Positions 24,824-33,414 are shown, counted from the stretch's first letter. The stretch is 47,560 nt of DNA from Caldanaerobius fijiensis DSM 17918 (GCF_900129075.1 NZ_FQVH01000021.1:1-47560); one strand, 5' to 3'. The notes: generated from the sequence alone by a model not told the origin. Translations and numbers: made by a program.

Positions 24824-25951
24824 ATGAGTGTACTTATTATCACTACCATTGATCTAAGCAATTCTCTTACTCAAAGACCCCATCATATGATCAGGTACTT
24901 AAAAAACAAGGGTATAAAGGTAACGGTTTTATCGGCGTCTTTTGAAAACAGCGGTGAAATAAGAGATATTACAGAAGAGAACGTAAGATATATCACAATA
25001 TCATTGCGCTTTCTCGATACCTTTGATCCCAGATCTATGTATATTCCTTATTCACGGATAGATAATGAGCAATATGATGTTTGCATGGCCGTAGGACCCT
25101 GGGCAGGAATGATCGCTATTATATTGAAGCGCCAGCGCAAGATCAATAAACTGGTGTATGAAGATGTAGATTATTTTCCCGCCTTTTTTGACTATGATAT
25201 AATATACGAGAGAGTAAGGCAGATGGAGAAAACCTGTCTCACATGGGCAGATATTGTTGTATGCGTAAGTGAAGAACTGGTAGAATTGAGGCGATATCAG
25301 ACTAACACTCCTGTATATTTTATACCTAATGGAGTGGATCTTGGCGTTTTTAAAGAAAAAAAGGCTGAGGAATCGGAATCGACTTTAGATGATGGAATAG
25401 GTGTAGATGCGGTGGATTTGATATATTCTGGGGCGCTGGAAGACTGGGCTGGAGTGGAGTTTGTTATAAGGGGAATGCGGGAACTGATTAAAATTTTACC
25501 TGATATAAAGCTTGCTGTGTTGGGTAAGGGGAGCAAAGGGAACATGCTGTTTCAGCTGGTAAAAGACCTATCATTAGAAAACTCGGTGAGATTTTACGGT
25601 ACTGTTAAGTACGATGAACTGCCACGGTATTTCAAAAATGCTCGGATTGGAATAGCGGTTTTAAAGCCTGTGGAACTTATTAGATATGCTTTTCCATTAA
25701 AAGTAATAGAATATATGGCAGCCGGTCTGCCTGTAATAGCCACAGATATAGGCGATATGGGAAGAATATTAAAGAAGAACGGTGCAGGTATTGCTATAAA
25801 TTATAGCCAGGCCGAGTTTGTAGAAGCAGCATGTGCCCTTTTAAATGATAAAGAGCTTTACAAAAAGTGTTCAGAAAATGCTAGAAAAACCTCTAAAAAA
25901 TACGATTGGAATTGCTTATTTGATGAAGAGTTTGATATAATAGACATATGA
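24824..25951 (+). CDS. GT4-family glycosyltransferase
   Basis: A 375-aa GT-B enzyme transferring a sugar from a nucleotide donor. The N-terminal domain starts SVLIITTIDLSNSLTQRPHH, with TQRPHHMIRYLKNKGI as in transferases whose acceptor is a surface polymer. VYFIPNGVDLGVF is the typical linker. The donor domain has LAVLGKG, VRFYGTV and the EX7E-like motif LKVIEYMAAGLPVIATD. ATG 24824 follows AAGGAGGG; the longer frame from 24788 has no ribosome site. It lies between spore or wall genes and a MarR/DedA/acyltransferase cluster, so an envelope glycan is the likely acceptor. The specific substrate is unknown. Confidence 0.9.
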   Translation: MSVLIITTIDLSNSLTQRPHHMIRYLKNKGIKVTVLSASFENSGEIRDITEENVRYITISLRFLDTFDPRSMYIPYSRIDNEQYDVCMAVGPWAGMIAIILKRQRKINKLVYEDVDYFPAFFDYDIIYERVRQMEKTCLTWADIVVCVSEELVELRRYQTNTPVYFIPNGVDLGVFKEKKAEESESTLDDGIGVDAVDLIYSGALEDWAGVEFVIRGMRELIKILPDIKLAVLGKGSKGNMLFQLVKDLSLENSVRFYGTVKYDELPRYFKNARIGIAVLKPVELIRYAFPLKVIEYMAAGLPVIATDIGDMGRILKKNGAGIAINYSQAEFVEAACALLNDKELYKKCSENARKTSKKYDWNCLFDEEFDIIDI

Positions 25952-25987
25952 TAAATTAAATTTATATTTCAAATGAAGAGGGATAGT

Positions 25988-26422
25988 ATGGATACATTGG
26001 ATCGCGATCTTGCTACGGTTATGGCTGCGTTTTATTTTGACAATATAAAACACTTCAAACATCTATTTAAGGACGCTGTCATAACGCCGTCTCAATATAA
26101 AATACTCAGCAATATAAAAAAAATTCAGCCCTGCAAGATGGGAGACCTCAGCAGCGTTTCATATATAAGTTTTGGCAGTCTTACGGTCATGGTAAATAAG
26201 CTGGTGGAGGAAGGCTTTGTAGACAGGATACCCTGTAAAAAAGACCGCAGGATAATCTATGTTAAACTTTCCGAAAAAGGGGAACAATACTTAAAGGAAA
26301 GTGCCGAACACTTTATAAGTTTGCTGGAAGACAAAGTTCGTTCCTTAAAAGAAGAAGACAAACAAAAGCTGAAGGAACTACTATCGCAGGTCAATGAATT
26401 GCTTAAGAAAGTATGGGTTTAG
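25988..26422 (+). CDS. MarR-family transcriptional regulator
   Basis: A 144-aa winged-helix DNA-binding protein. It contains AVITPSQYKILSNIKKIQPCKM, then the recognition region SYISFGSLTVMVNKLVEEG, and the wing RIPCKKDRRIIYVKLSEKG, which is the MarR hallmark. A long C-terminal helix pair would make the dimer. ATG 25988 has GAGGG upstream; ATG 25973 is also possible. It precedes dedA by 21 bases and is probably co-transcribed with dedA and the acyltransferase, which it may regulate. Confidence 0.9.
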   Translation: MDTLDRDLATVMAAFYFDNIKHFKHLFKDAVITPSQYKILSNIKKIQPCKMGDLSSVSYISFGSLTVMVNKLVEEGFVDRIPCKKDRRIIYVKLSEKGEQYLKESAEHFISLLEDKVRSLKEEDKQKLKELLSQVNELLKKVWV

Positions 26423-26443
26423 TGTACAGGAGATAGGTATAAA

Positions 26444-27055
26444 ATGGACAGCGGTTTTGCCAAGCATTTATACGACTATGTCGTCCAATACGGGTATATT
26501 GCGGTGTTTTTGGGCCTGGCCATTGAAGGTACAGGTATGCCAGGCCCTGTGGAAATATTGTTTTTTGCATCAGGTATATTGATAGCAAAGGGCAGCTTTT
26601 CGCTTTGGGCTGTGATTTTGATTGCCACCCTTGGCAATTTAACGGGGAATCTGGCGGCATATGCTGCTGGATATTATGGGGGAAGACCTTTTATAGAAAA
26701 GTACGGCAGGTATTTGCATGTATCTGCTCAGGATATAGATAAGGTGAGCAAATGGTATGACAGGTATGGTGGCGTTGTTGTATTTATAAGTAGGATTATA
26801 GGGATCACCAGAACCCCTGCCATCTGGATTTCTGGTATATCGCGCATGAATGTGATAAGCTATGCTTTTTACTCGCTATGCGGTGATTTTGTCTGGGCGA
26901 GTTTTTGGACTGTTGTAAGCGCTCAGAGCATAAACATCTTTAACGTAGTGAGGAAAAACGGTCATATTCTCTATATAATAATACCGATTATCATCATACT
27001 CGTCGTTTTTGTGTGGTGGAAATTCATTAAATTTTATAGAACCGGGAGAATTTAA
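26444..27055 (+). CDS. DedA-family membrane protein
   Basis: A 203-aa integral membrane protein. The family pattern is seen: a first helix AVFLGLAIEGTGMPGPVEIL, with Glu in the -EG-G-PGPVE- motif, GNLTGNLAAYAAGYYGGRP, and VFISRIIGITRTPAIWISG, which holds the conserved Arg pair. The protein ends with a membrane helix and a short basic tail. DedA proteins include lipid scramblases and transporters such as the undecaprenyl-phosphate flippases, so an envelope-lipid role is likely. The specific substrate cannot be read. It is preceded by the MarR gene and followed after 1 base by the acyltransferase gene. Confidence 0.93.
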   Translation: MDSGFAKHLYDYVVQYGYIAVFLGLAIEGTGMPGPVEILFFASGILIAKGSFSLWAVILIATLGNLTGNLAAYAAGYYGGRPFIEKYGRYLHVSAQDIDKVSKWYDRYGGVVVFISRIIGITRTPAIWISGISRMNVISYAFYSLCGDFVWASFWTVVSAQSINIFNVVRKNGHILYIIIPIIIILVVFVWWKFIKFYRTGRI

Positions 27056-27056
27056 A

Positions 27057-28109
27057 ATGGGTTTTACAGTAGTACGCAGACTTGAGGATTTAAAGAAATA
27101 CGAGAGCAAATGGGCTGGTTTGCAAAAAATTGAATCCTTTACACCTTTTCTGAGCTATGAATGGATAGTAGAATGGTTAAAATTTTTTAAAAAAGGGCGC
27201 AAGCCGTTTATTCTGCTGGGTGAAGAAAATGATGAGCTTGTATCGCTGATGCCACTGATCGGTTCAATGCTCCGATACAGGTTTATAGGGTACAATAACA
27301 GCGATTACATTGATATTATAGATCAAAAATGGCGATTTGAGCAGATAATGAGTCTGGCCAGAGGGGCTATACCCGGCGATGCAATAATTGACCTTGAACA
27401 CATACCTGAAGACTCATACTTTCTAAAGTACATAAAAGAAAATTTCAAAGATGATGCTGCTGTAATTCCACAGGAATCTTGTCCATATATGGAATTGGCG
27501 CCGGATTGGGAGCAGTGCAAAAGTGGATTAAACAAGCGCTTTAGAAAAAATCTTGAATACTCTATGAGGAGACTGGAGAGGGATTTTAGATTCGAGGTTG
27601 TGAAGCCCCGTTCTGAGGTTGACGTAGAGGTGTTTATGAAGCACCTTATCAAATTTCATCAGGAAAGATGGCACAAAAAGATGATGCCAGGTGCTTTTTA
27701 TTCTGAAAAGATAAGGCAGTTTCACGTATCGGTGGCAAAAAAGCTTTTTAAAAGGGACTTTTTGATATTAAATGCTATCAAAATCAATGAGAAAATAGCT
27801 GCGGTTATATATGGATTTAAAACAGACCGCTGCTATTATTATTACCTCAGCGGATTTGATCAGAATTATGCTAAATTCAGCCTGGGAAATGTATTGGTTG
27901 GCCTCACGGTAAAAGAGGCTATAGAAAATGGGGCTAAAATATTTGATTTTTTAAGAGGCAACGAAAGCTATAAGTATCTGTGGACGGATAAAGAGAAACG
28001 AGTGTATAGAGTTATAATATCCCGTGGAACAATAGTGTCGAAGGCTTTAAAGGGAGGAGTTATGGCAGAAAATAGTATTGTGACCTATATAAAAGAAAAA
28101 TTTTCTTGA
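27057..28109 (+). CDS. GNAT-type acyltransferase (BioF2-like / FemAB-related)
   Basis: A 350-aa protein resembling the Acetyltransf_6/CelD family. The N-terminal domain has FTPFLSYEWIVEWLKFFKKG and a hydrophobic core typical of the first GNAT half. The second half has LNKRFRKNLEYSMRRLERDF, KFHQERWHKKMMPGAF, KINEKIAAVIYGFKTDRCYY and YYYLSGFDQNYAKFSLGNVL, followed by FDFLRGNESYKYLW. This order (S/N-KxR--L---R, FH--R, AA--YGF, YYLSG-D, G--L, DFLRG-E-YK-W) is diagnostic. Members modify polysaccharides or lipids. ATG 27057 has GGGAG upstream. The frame upstream to 27009 lies within dedA and is not used. Confidence 0.88.
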   Translation: MGFTVVRRLEDLKKYESKWAGLQKIESFTPFLSYEWIVEWLKFFKKGRKPFILLGEENDELVSLMPLIGSMLRYRFIGYNNSDYIDIIDQKWRFEQIMSLARGAIPGDAIIDLEHIPEDSYFLKYIKENFKDDAAVIPQESCPYMELAPDWEQCKSGLNKRFRKNLEYSMRRLERDFRFEVVKPRSEVDVEVFMKHLIKFHQERWHKKMMPGAFYSEKIRQFHVSVAKKLFKRDFLILNAIKINEKIAAVIYGFKTDRCYYYYLSGFDQNYAKFSLGNVLVGLTVKEAIENGAKIFDFLRGNESYKYLWTDKEKRVYRVIISRGTIVSKALKGGVMAENSIVTYIKEKFS

Positions 28110-28134
28110 CATAAAAGTAAAAATATATTATATT
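28106..28134 (+). promoter_or_regulatory. Strong SigmaA promoter of the thioredoxin gene
   Basis: TTGACA (28106-28111), a 17-base spacer and TATATT (28129-28134). It starts inside the last codons of the acyltransferase gene. Confidence 0.85.
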
Positions 28135-28142
28135 ATATCTAG

Positions 28143-28162
28143 ACCCCCCACTGAGGGAGGGT
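28143..28162 (+). promoter_or_regulatory. GC-rich palindrome at the transcription start of trx (candidate CsoR-type operator or leader hairpin)
   Basis: ACCCCCCACTGAGGGAGGGT is an imperfect inverted repeat in otherwise AT-rich DNA, immediately after the -10 box. Its ACCC...GGGT form resembles operators of copper-sensing CsoR repressors. A CsoR-family gene is present at 41273 in this window. As RNA it could also fold (ACCC/GGGT and CCC/GGG with one bulge). Confidence 0.4.
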
Positions 28163-28186
28163 ATTCGGAATGAGGAGGTATTAATT

Positions 28187-28507
28187 ATGGCGGTTATTGA
28201 AGCCAGAGATGGTAATTTCGCACAAGAGGTGTTGAATGCTGATAAACCGGTACTGGTAGATTTTTGGGCAGAGTGGTGCATGCCTTGCAGGATGATGGCA
28301 CCTGTTGTGGACCAGATAGCTGAGGAACATCCTGAGATAAAGGTTGTAAAGTTAAACGTAGATGAAAATCCCCTGATCGCGTCGACATACAGGATAATGA
28401 GCATACCGACATTGGGCATTTTCAAAGACGGCAAGATGGTCGATAAGGTCATAGGAGTTACACCGAAGCAGCATCTGTTAAATAAAATATTGCAATACGT
28501 AGACTAA
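28187..28507 (+). CDS. trx: Thioredoxin with a CMPC active site
   Basis: A 106-aa thioredoxin-fold protein: [20 protein letters not shown] holds the redox pair as Cys-Met-Pro-Cys instead of the common Cys-Gly-Pro-Cys, and [13 protein letters not shown] has the cis-proline. The rest ([18 protein letters not shown]) is ordinary for the family. It would reduce protein disulfides in the cytoplasm. ATG 28187 follows GAGGAGGT. It forms its own transcription unit, with promoter at 28106 and terminator at 28506. The Met in the active-site dipeptide could change redox potential or partner choice. Confidence 0.93.
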   Translation: MAVIEARDGNFAQEVLNADKPVLVDFWAEWCMPCRMMAPVVDQIAEEHPEIKVVKLNVDENPLIASTYRIMSIPTLGIFKDGKMVDKVIGVTPKQHLLNKILQYVD

Positions 28508-28555
28508 AATAAAGCATCTCTCTAGCGATGGAGGGATGCTTTATTTTGCTTTTGT
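28506..28555 (+). terminator. Terminator of the thioredoxin gene
   Basis: AAAATAAAGCATC (28506-28518) pairs with GATGCTTTATTTT (28535-28547), followed by GCTTTTG. The stem begins within the stop codon. Confidence 0.88.
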
Positions 28556-28560
28556 GTTGC

Positions 28561-28590
28561 TTGACAATTAAAAAGGCTGTGTTATAGAAT
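28561..28590 (+). promoter_or_regulatory. Promoter of the two-component regulator operon
   Basis: TTGACA (28561-28566) followed by overlapping -10 candidates TATAGA (28583-28588) and TAGAAT (28585-28590), giving spacers of 16 or 18 bases. Confidence 0.65.
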
Positions 28591-28638
28591 GGAGAACAGA
28601 TGGGTGTTTTTGTCGAAAAAAGTAAAGGGGTTTTGATT

Positions 28639-30264
28639 ATGTATAAATTATTGCTGGTAGACGATGAGGAAGAGGTAAGAAAAGGTATTATAAAGAAGAT
28701 CGAATGGGAAAAATACGGCTTTGACATGGTGGCGGAAGCGGAAAATGGATGGGATGCTTTAGACGTAGCAGAAAAAATGGAGCCTGATGTGGTCATTACT
28801 GATATAAAAATGCCGTTTATGGACGGTATAAAATTAGCCGAAAATTTACGGGAAAAATATCCTACTATCAAGGTAATAATATTGACAGGATACGATGAGT
28901 TTGAGTATGCGCAAAAAGCGATAAAATTAAATGTGGTAGATTATGTTTTAAAACCCATTTCATCCCGTGAGTTGATTGATGTACTTGTAAAAGTAAAGTC
29001 GCAGATCGATGAGGAAATCGCTCAGCGTCAGGATATCCAGGTTCTTAGGGAACACTACAGGAAGAGCTTACCTATATTGAGAGAAAAATTTCTGGCGTCA
29101 CTGGTTATGGGTAGGTTGAACAAAGGGGAGATCGCGGAAAAGGCGCGAGCTTATGGCATAAACTTGGATGGAAAGAGATTTGTGGTGTCCATCGTAAGTG
29201 TTGACAACAGCGATGAATTACCCCCTGATATGGGATTTATTTTGCCACAGGATAGTGAGTTATTAAGCTTTGCAGTTTTGAATATATGCGAGGAAATAGT
29301 GGAGAAATACCAGCTGGGAATAGCATTTTTAAACAATGAGCAGGTTGTGATCATAACGGTTAGCGATGAGAGCGATGAGTATACAGTCATAAAAAAGACA
29401 ATTTCCACGCTGGAAGAGATACGCAGCAACATTGAAAAATTCCTTAAATTTACAGTTACTGTTGGAGTGGGCGTGGTATGTGGAGATATAGGGGATATAA
29501 GCAATTCTTATAAACAGGCGGTCTCTGCGCTGGATTACAGATTGATACTTGGTAATAACAGAGTTATATGGATAGAAGATATAGAGCCTCAGCGAGAAGA
29601 GAAGATTATATTTGATGAAGAAAAGGAGCGTATGCTCACAAGCTGTATAAAAGTAGGTACTCCTGAGGATATCGAAGAAGTAGTGGATAGGTTGTTTGAA
29701 GGCGTGGATTGGGCAAAGGTTTCCATTAATGACTATAAAGTGTATTTGATAGAAATTCTTACCACTATATTGAAGACTACAAAGGGGCTTAACATTAATA
29801 CAGAGGAGATATTTGGTGCCAATCTGGACATCTTTACTGAAGTATATAAGTTCAATAATATTCAGGCAGTTAAGGGATGGCTCAAAGGTATATGTATTAA
29901 GATAATGAATAGCATTTTAAATGATAGGCAGGACACATATAAACTCATTGTGGAAAAGGCGAAGGAATACGCTAGAAGCCATTACGGCGAAAGCGACATA
30001 ACCATAGACAGGGTTTGCAGGTTGCTCCATATAAGTCCTACCTATTTTAGCTTTATATTTAAGAAAGAGACGAAAACAACTTATATGAATTATTTGCTGA
30101 AGATCAGAATGGAAGCGGCAAAGGAGCTTTTAAGGACGACAAACATGAAGGTATTTGAGGTCGCTGAAAAGGTAGGTTATACGGAACCTAATTATTTTAG
30201 TTATAGCTTTAAAAAATATGTAGGCATATCTCCTACGGAGTATAGAAATTCTATAAAGCGATAG
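28639..30264 (+). CDS. Response regulator with AraC-type DNA-binding domain (YesN-like)
   Basis: A 541-aa cytoplasmic regulator. The receiver domain starts YKLLLVDDEEEVRKGI, with phospho-acceptor Asp55 in VVITDIKMPFMDG and the Lys in DYVLKPI. A long central region (about 130-425) has no motif I can name. The C-terminal AraC domain has two helix-turn-helix units, ITIDRVCRLLHISPTYFSFI and VFEVAEKVGYTEPNYFSYSF. ATG 28639 with AAAGGGG is preferred; ATG 28600 lacks a ribosome site. The kinase gene follows after 22 bases and the mgl transporter genes come next, so it probably activates sugar-transport genes in response to the kinase. Confidence 0.94.
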   Translation: MYKLLLVDDEEEVRKGIIKKIEWEKYGFDMVAEAENGWDALDVAEKMEPDVVITDIKMPFMDGIKLAENLREKYPTIKVIILTGYDEFEYAQKAIKLNVVDYVLKPISSRELIDVLVKVKSQIDEEIAQRQDIQVLREHYRKSLPILREKFLASLVMGRLNKGEIAEKARAYGINLDGKRFVVSIVSVDNSDELPPDMGFILPQDSELLSFAVLNICEEIVEKYQLGIAFLNNEQVVIITVSDESDEYTVIKKTISTLEEIRSNIEKFLKFTVTVGVGVVCGDIGDISNSYKQAVSALDYRLILGNNRVIWIEDIEPQREEKIIFDEEKERMLTSCIKVGTPEDIEEVVDRLFEGVDWAKVSINDYKVYLIEILTTILKTTKGLNINTEEIFGANLDIFTEVYKFNNIQAVKGWLKGICIKIMNSILNDRQDTYKLIVEKAKEYARSHYGESDITIDRVCRLLHISPTYFSFIFKKETKTTYMNYLLKIRMEAAKELLRTTNMKVFEVAEKVGYTEPNYFSYSFKKYVGISPTEYRNSIKR

Positions 30265-30286
30265 ATTGCTTATAGGGGTTGAAAAA

Positions 30287-32065
30287 TTGAGACAAACAGC
30301 ATTTTTTGATTATTTCAGTGGCTTTTTCAAAAGGTTATTTAAAGGTGTAAGAGTAAGAAGTATACAATTTATAATCACGGTTTCTTTTGCTATGGTCGTA
30401 CTTTTGGCCATGCTTTTTATAGGATTCGTTCTCTATGATAAATTTTTACAGGTGGCGGAACAGGATGCAGCTCTCAATTTCCGGCAGGTGCTGGAAGAAG
30501 TTAATTTAAATCTTGAGTATTATCTTAAAGACATGATATATATATCCAATACCATAAGCAACCAGTTGAGTGTAGGGGAGGATTTTCCTAATAGCAAGGT
30601 ACTGGACCAGATGAATGTGATATTAAACTCGAAAAATGATATAGCAACGCTGGCTGTTTTTTCAGATAAAGGAGAACTTTTGCTGGCGACACCTTTTTCA
30701 AAATTAAAAAGAGGAGCTGATGTCAGAAAAGAAAGCTGGTTTAATCTGGCCTTGAGGAACTTTGGAAATTACTATTTTTCTTCGCCCCATGTTCAAAACC
30801 TTTTTGAAGAGCAACATAGCTGGGTGATATCATTGAGCAGGGGTGTTACTTTTGAACAAAAAGGGCAGAGGCTGAATGGGGTTTTGTTGCTGGACATGAA
30901 CTTTCGCACAATAGATCGCCTGTGTCAGATGGTAAACCTCGGGAAAAGGAGTTATATCTATATAATAGATTCTAATGGCAATATGATATATCGTCCTCCT
31001 CAGCAAACGGGACATCTTGACCTGAATAAGAAAAACAACATGGCTTTTGCCAACCGCCCTGATGGCAGTTATCTTGATAACATAAACGGAGAAAAGCGGC
31101 TGGTGACAGTTAGGACGGTGGCGTACACCAGGTGGAAAATAGTAGGTATATCGTATATGGAAGAATTGATAGCCACGAAGAAAGAAGTAAGCAGGTTTAT
31201 TGTGCTGTCGGTGGTTTTAGGGTTCTTTTTTGTGATTTTTGGATCTACTTTAATCTTTAGAAAAATCTTCCGGCCAATGAAGCGCCTGGAAGAGTCTATG
31301 AAGATGGTACAGGCTGAAAATTTCGATGTGCATTTTGACATTAAAGGCGAAAATGAGATAGCACAACTGGCAAAGGCTTTTAATTTGATGGTTTCGCGGA
31401 TTAAACACCTTATGAATCAGATAGTGCTTGAAGAAGAGCAAAAGAGAAAGAGTGAATTAAATGCATTACAGGCGCAAATAAACCCTCATTTTTTGTACAA
31501 TACGCTGGATTCCATTGTCTGGATGGCTGAAAACGGAAAAGTGCAGGAAATCATCGATATGGTGACGGCGCTGGCCAGGTTTTTTAGGATAAGCATAAGC
31601 AGGGGCAAGAATATAATTACCGTAAGAGAAGAGCTAGAACATGCCAGGAGTTATTTGACGATTCAGAAAATAAGGTATAAAGATAAGTTCAAATTTGAAA
31701 TTGAAGCGCAGGAGGAGGCTCTTGAATGTAAGACGTTAAAGCTGATTTTGCAGCCCATAATTGAAAATTCCATATATCACGGCATTGAAAATATGGTAGA
31801 TGAGGGCTTTATAAAGGTTACTGCGAGGATTGTGGACGATAAGTTGCTTTACCAAGTCCAGGATAATGGTGTTGGCATAAAACCTGAGGTTCTGGAACAC
31901 ATCCTGGAGTATCAGACCGAAGGCAGGAAGGGTTCTGGTATAGGGATAAAAAATGTCCATGAGAGGATACAGCTGTTTTTTGGGAAGGAATATGGCTTGC
32001 ATATAGAGAGTGAAGAGGAGGTAGGAACCACTGTGAGCATATGGCTTCCTGTGGTGAAAGATTAA
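30287..32065 (+). CDS. Sensor histidine kinase (YesM/LytS-like, with extracytoplasmic sensor and HAMP)
   Basis: A 592-aa membrane kinase. Helix 1 (FIITVSFAMVVLLAMLFIGF) and helix 2 (FIVLSVVLGFFFVIFGSTLI) bracket an extracellular dCACHE-like sensor of about 250 residues. HAMP follows (RPMKRLEESMKMVQAENFD), then the His_kinase domain with phospho-His in QAQINPHFLYNTLDSIVWMA, and the ATPase with LILQPIIENSIYHGI, QDNGVGI and GSGIGIKNVHERI. The start is TTG 30287 with AGGGG upstream; TTG 30266 is possible. This YesM/YesN type usually senses a sugar, sometimes through a binding protein. mglB directly downstream is a plausible partner. Confidence 0.94.
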   Translation: MRQTAFFDYFSGFFKRLFKGVRVRSIQFIITVSFAMVVLLAMLFIGFVLYDKFLQVAEQDAALNFRQVLEEVNLNLEYYLKDMIYISNTISNQLSVGEDFPNSKVLDQMNVILNSKNDIATLAVFSDKGELLLATPFSKLKRGADVRKESWFNLALRNFGNYYFSSPHVQNLFEEQHSWVISLSRGVTFEQKGQRLNGVLLLDMNFRTIDRLCQMVNLGKRSYIYIIDSNGNMIYRPPQQTGHLDLNKKNNMAFANRPDGSYLDNINGEKRLVTVRTVAYTRWKIVGISYMEELIATKKEVSRFIVLSVVLGFFFVIFGSTLIFRKIFRPMKRLEESMKMVQAENFDVHFDIKGENEIAQLAKAFNLMVSRIKHLMNQIVLEEEQKRKSELNALQAQINPHFLYNTLDSIVWMAENGKVQEIIDMVTALARFFRISISRGKNIITVREELEHARSYLTIQKIRYKDKFKFEIEAQEEALECKTLKLILQPIIENSIYHGIENMVDEGFIKVTARIVDDKLLYQVQDNGVGIKPEVLEHILEYQTEGRKGSGIGIKNVHERIQLFFGKEYGLHIESEEEVGTTVSIWLPVVKD

Positions 32066-32091
32066 GGCACATAGGAGTATATCTACATGTA

Positions 32092-32115
32092 AAAGGCTTT
32101 TAAAGCCTTTTTTTT
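32092..32115 (+). terminator. Terminator after the histidine kinase gene
   Basis: AAAGGCT, TTTAA, AGCCTTT and a run of T form a short but well-formed stem with a long T tract. Confidence 0.85.
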
Positions 32116-32225
32116 GTGCGCAGATTTAAGGGCTTTACGCAGTGAAATTAGCAGTATAAAAACATATAAAAAGTAGAATTTCTATGAAAAATCGTAGGAT
32201 TTTATATTAATTTATACTTAAACAG

Positions 32226-32241
32226 ATGATAACATTATCAT
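32226..32241. promoter_or_regulatory. Perfect 16-bp palindrome upstream of mglB (candidate operator)
   Basis: ATGATAACATTATCAT at 32226-32241 has 7-base arms and a 2-base centre and lies 50 bases before mglB, adjacent to TTGACA at 32241-32246. It may be a binding site for a repressor or for the AraC-type regulator upstream. No -10 was convincing after that TTGACA. Confidence 0.4.
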
Positions 32242-32291
32242 TGACATAGGGAGAATAAAAATATGAAAAATAAAGAGGAGGTCATGGATAA

Positions 32292-33383
32292 ATGTTAAAG
32301 AAAAGGATGATGAAAGCTATCTCCTTAATGGCTGCTACAGCATTGATTTCAGGGATATTGGTGGGCTGCAGCGGAGGACAGAACAACCAGGGGAGCGGGG
32401 CCAGTTCTGGCAGTACTAAGACATCCAGCGGCAAAGAGATCAAGATAGGAGTTGCACTTTACAAAGCTGATGACACTTTTATTTCTAATGTACGGGATAA
32501 CATTGAAAAGACAGCTCAGGAAAAAAGCAAAGCTACAGGCGATAGGATCACAATAAACGCCGTAGATGGTCAGGGTCAGCAGGCAACGCAGAATGATCAG
32601 ATTGATACATTTATCACTCAAGGCTACAATGTATTGGCTGTAAACATGGTGGATCGTACTTCTGCTTCTGTGATTATTCAGAAAGCAAAGCAAGCAGGAA
32701 TACCGGTAGTTTTCTTTAACAGGGAGCCTTTAAAAGAGGATATGAGCAAGTGGGATAAAGTGTATTACGTAGGAGCCAAGGCAGAAGAATCCGGTAAACT
32801 TCAGGGACAGATTCTGGCTGATTATTGGAAAAAGCATCCCGAGGCCGATAAAAACAAAGACGGCAAACTGGAATATGTGATGCTGGAAGGAGAACCAGGA
32901 CATCAAGACGCTATTTTACGTACCAAATATTCTATACAGGCCCTTGAAGATGCTGGAATAAAAACGGTTAAACTGGCCAGCGATACCGCTAACTGGCAGC
33001 GCGCACAGGGACAGGAGAAAATGGCGGCATGGTTATCGGCTTTTGGAGATAAAATTGAGGCCGTACTTGCAAACAATGACGATATGGCATTGGGAGCTAT
33101 TGAAGCATTGAAGGCTGCAGGATATTTCCAGGGCGGTAAATACATGCCGGTTGTAGGCGTAGATGCCACTGCACCTGCTCTTGATGCTATAAAGGCAGGA
33201 CAGCTGCTGGGTACTGTTTTAAACGATGCAAAGGGTCAGGCTCAGGCCATTGTGGATGTGGCTTATGCATTGGCAAAAGGAGAAGATCCATCTAAAGCTG
33301 TAAAGAATTTGAGCGATGGAAAATACGTATGGGTTCCATATAGACCTGTCACAAAGGACAATTTAAGTGAATTTGCTAAATAA
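32292..33383 (+). CDS. mglB: Galactose/glucose-binding lipoprotein
   Basis: A 363-aa periplasmic-binding-protein-type lipoprotein (lipobox ILVGC after a hydrophobic stretch), then a Gly/Ser-rich spacer. The sequence follows E. coli MglB closely: YKADDTFISNVRDNIE (sugar-contacting Asp and Phe), PVVFFNREP (Asn91 equivalent), DKNKDGKLEYVMLEGEPGHQ and DAILRT (calcium loop; His152, Asp154, Arg158), DTANWQRAQGQEKMAAWL (Trp183), ANNDDMALGAIEALKAAGY (Asn211) and VGVDATAPALDA with GTVLNDAKGQA (Asp236, Asn256). All contacts are conserved, so galactose and glucose are strong candidates. ATG 32292 follows AGGAGGTC; an ATG at 32284 reaches a stop after 4 codons. Confidence 0.94.
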   Translation: MLKKRMMKAISLMAATALISGILVGCSGGQNNQGSGASSGSTKTSSGKEIKIGVALYKADDTFISNVRDNIEKTAQEKSKATGDRITINAVDGQGQQATQNDQIDTFITQGYNVLAVNMVDRTSASVIIQKAKQAGIPVVFFNREPLKEDMSKWDKVYYVGAKAEESGKLQGQILADYWKKHPEADKNKDGKLEYVMLEGEPGHQDAILRTKYSIQALEDAGIKTVKLASDTANWQRAQGQEKMAAWLSAFGDKIEAVLANNDDMALGAIEALKAAGYFQGGKYMPVVGVDATAPALDAIKAGQLLGTVLNDAKGQAQAIVDVAYALAKGEDPSKAVKNLSDGKYVWVPYRPVTKDNLSEFAK

Positions 33384-33384
33384 A

Positions 33385-33414
33385 GATTCAGGGAGTTTTG
33401 TTGCTCCCTGAATC
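33385..33414 (+). terminator. Intercistronic hairpin between mglB and mglA (attenuator or mRNA-stabilising stem)
   Basis: GATTCAGGGAG (33385-33395) pairs with CTCCCTGAATC (33404-33414). It is a strong 11-bp stem without a T tract. Such stems between binding-protein and ATPase genes commonly keep the binding-protein mRNA more abundant. Confidence 0.7.
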
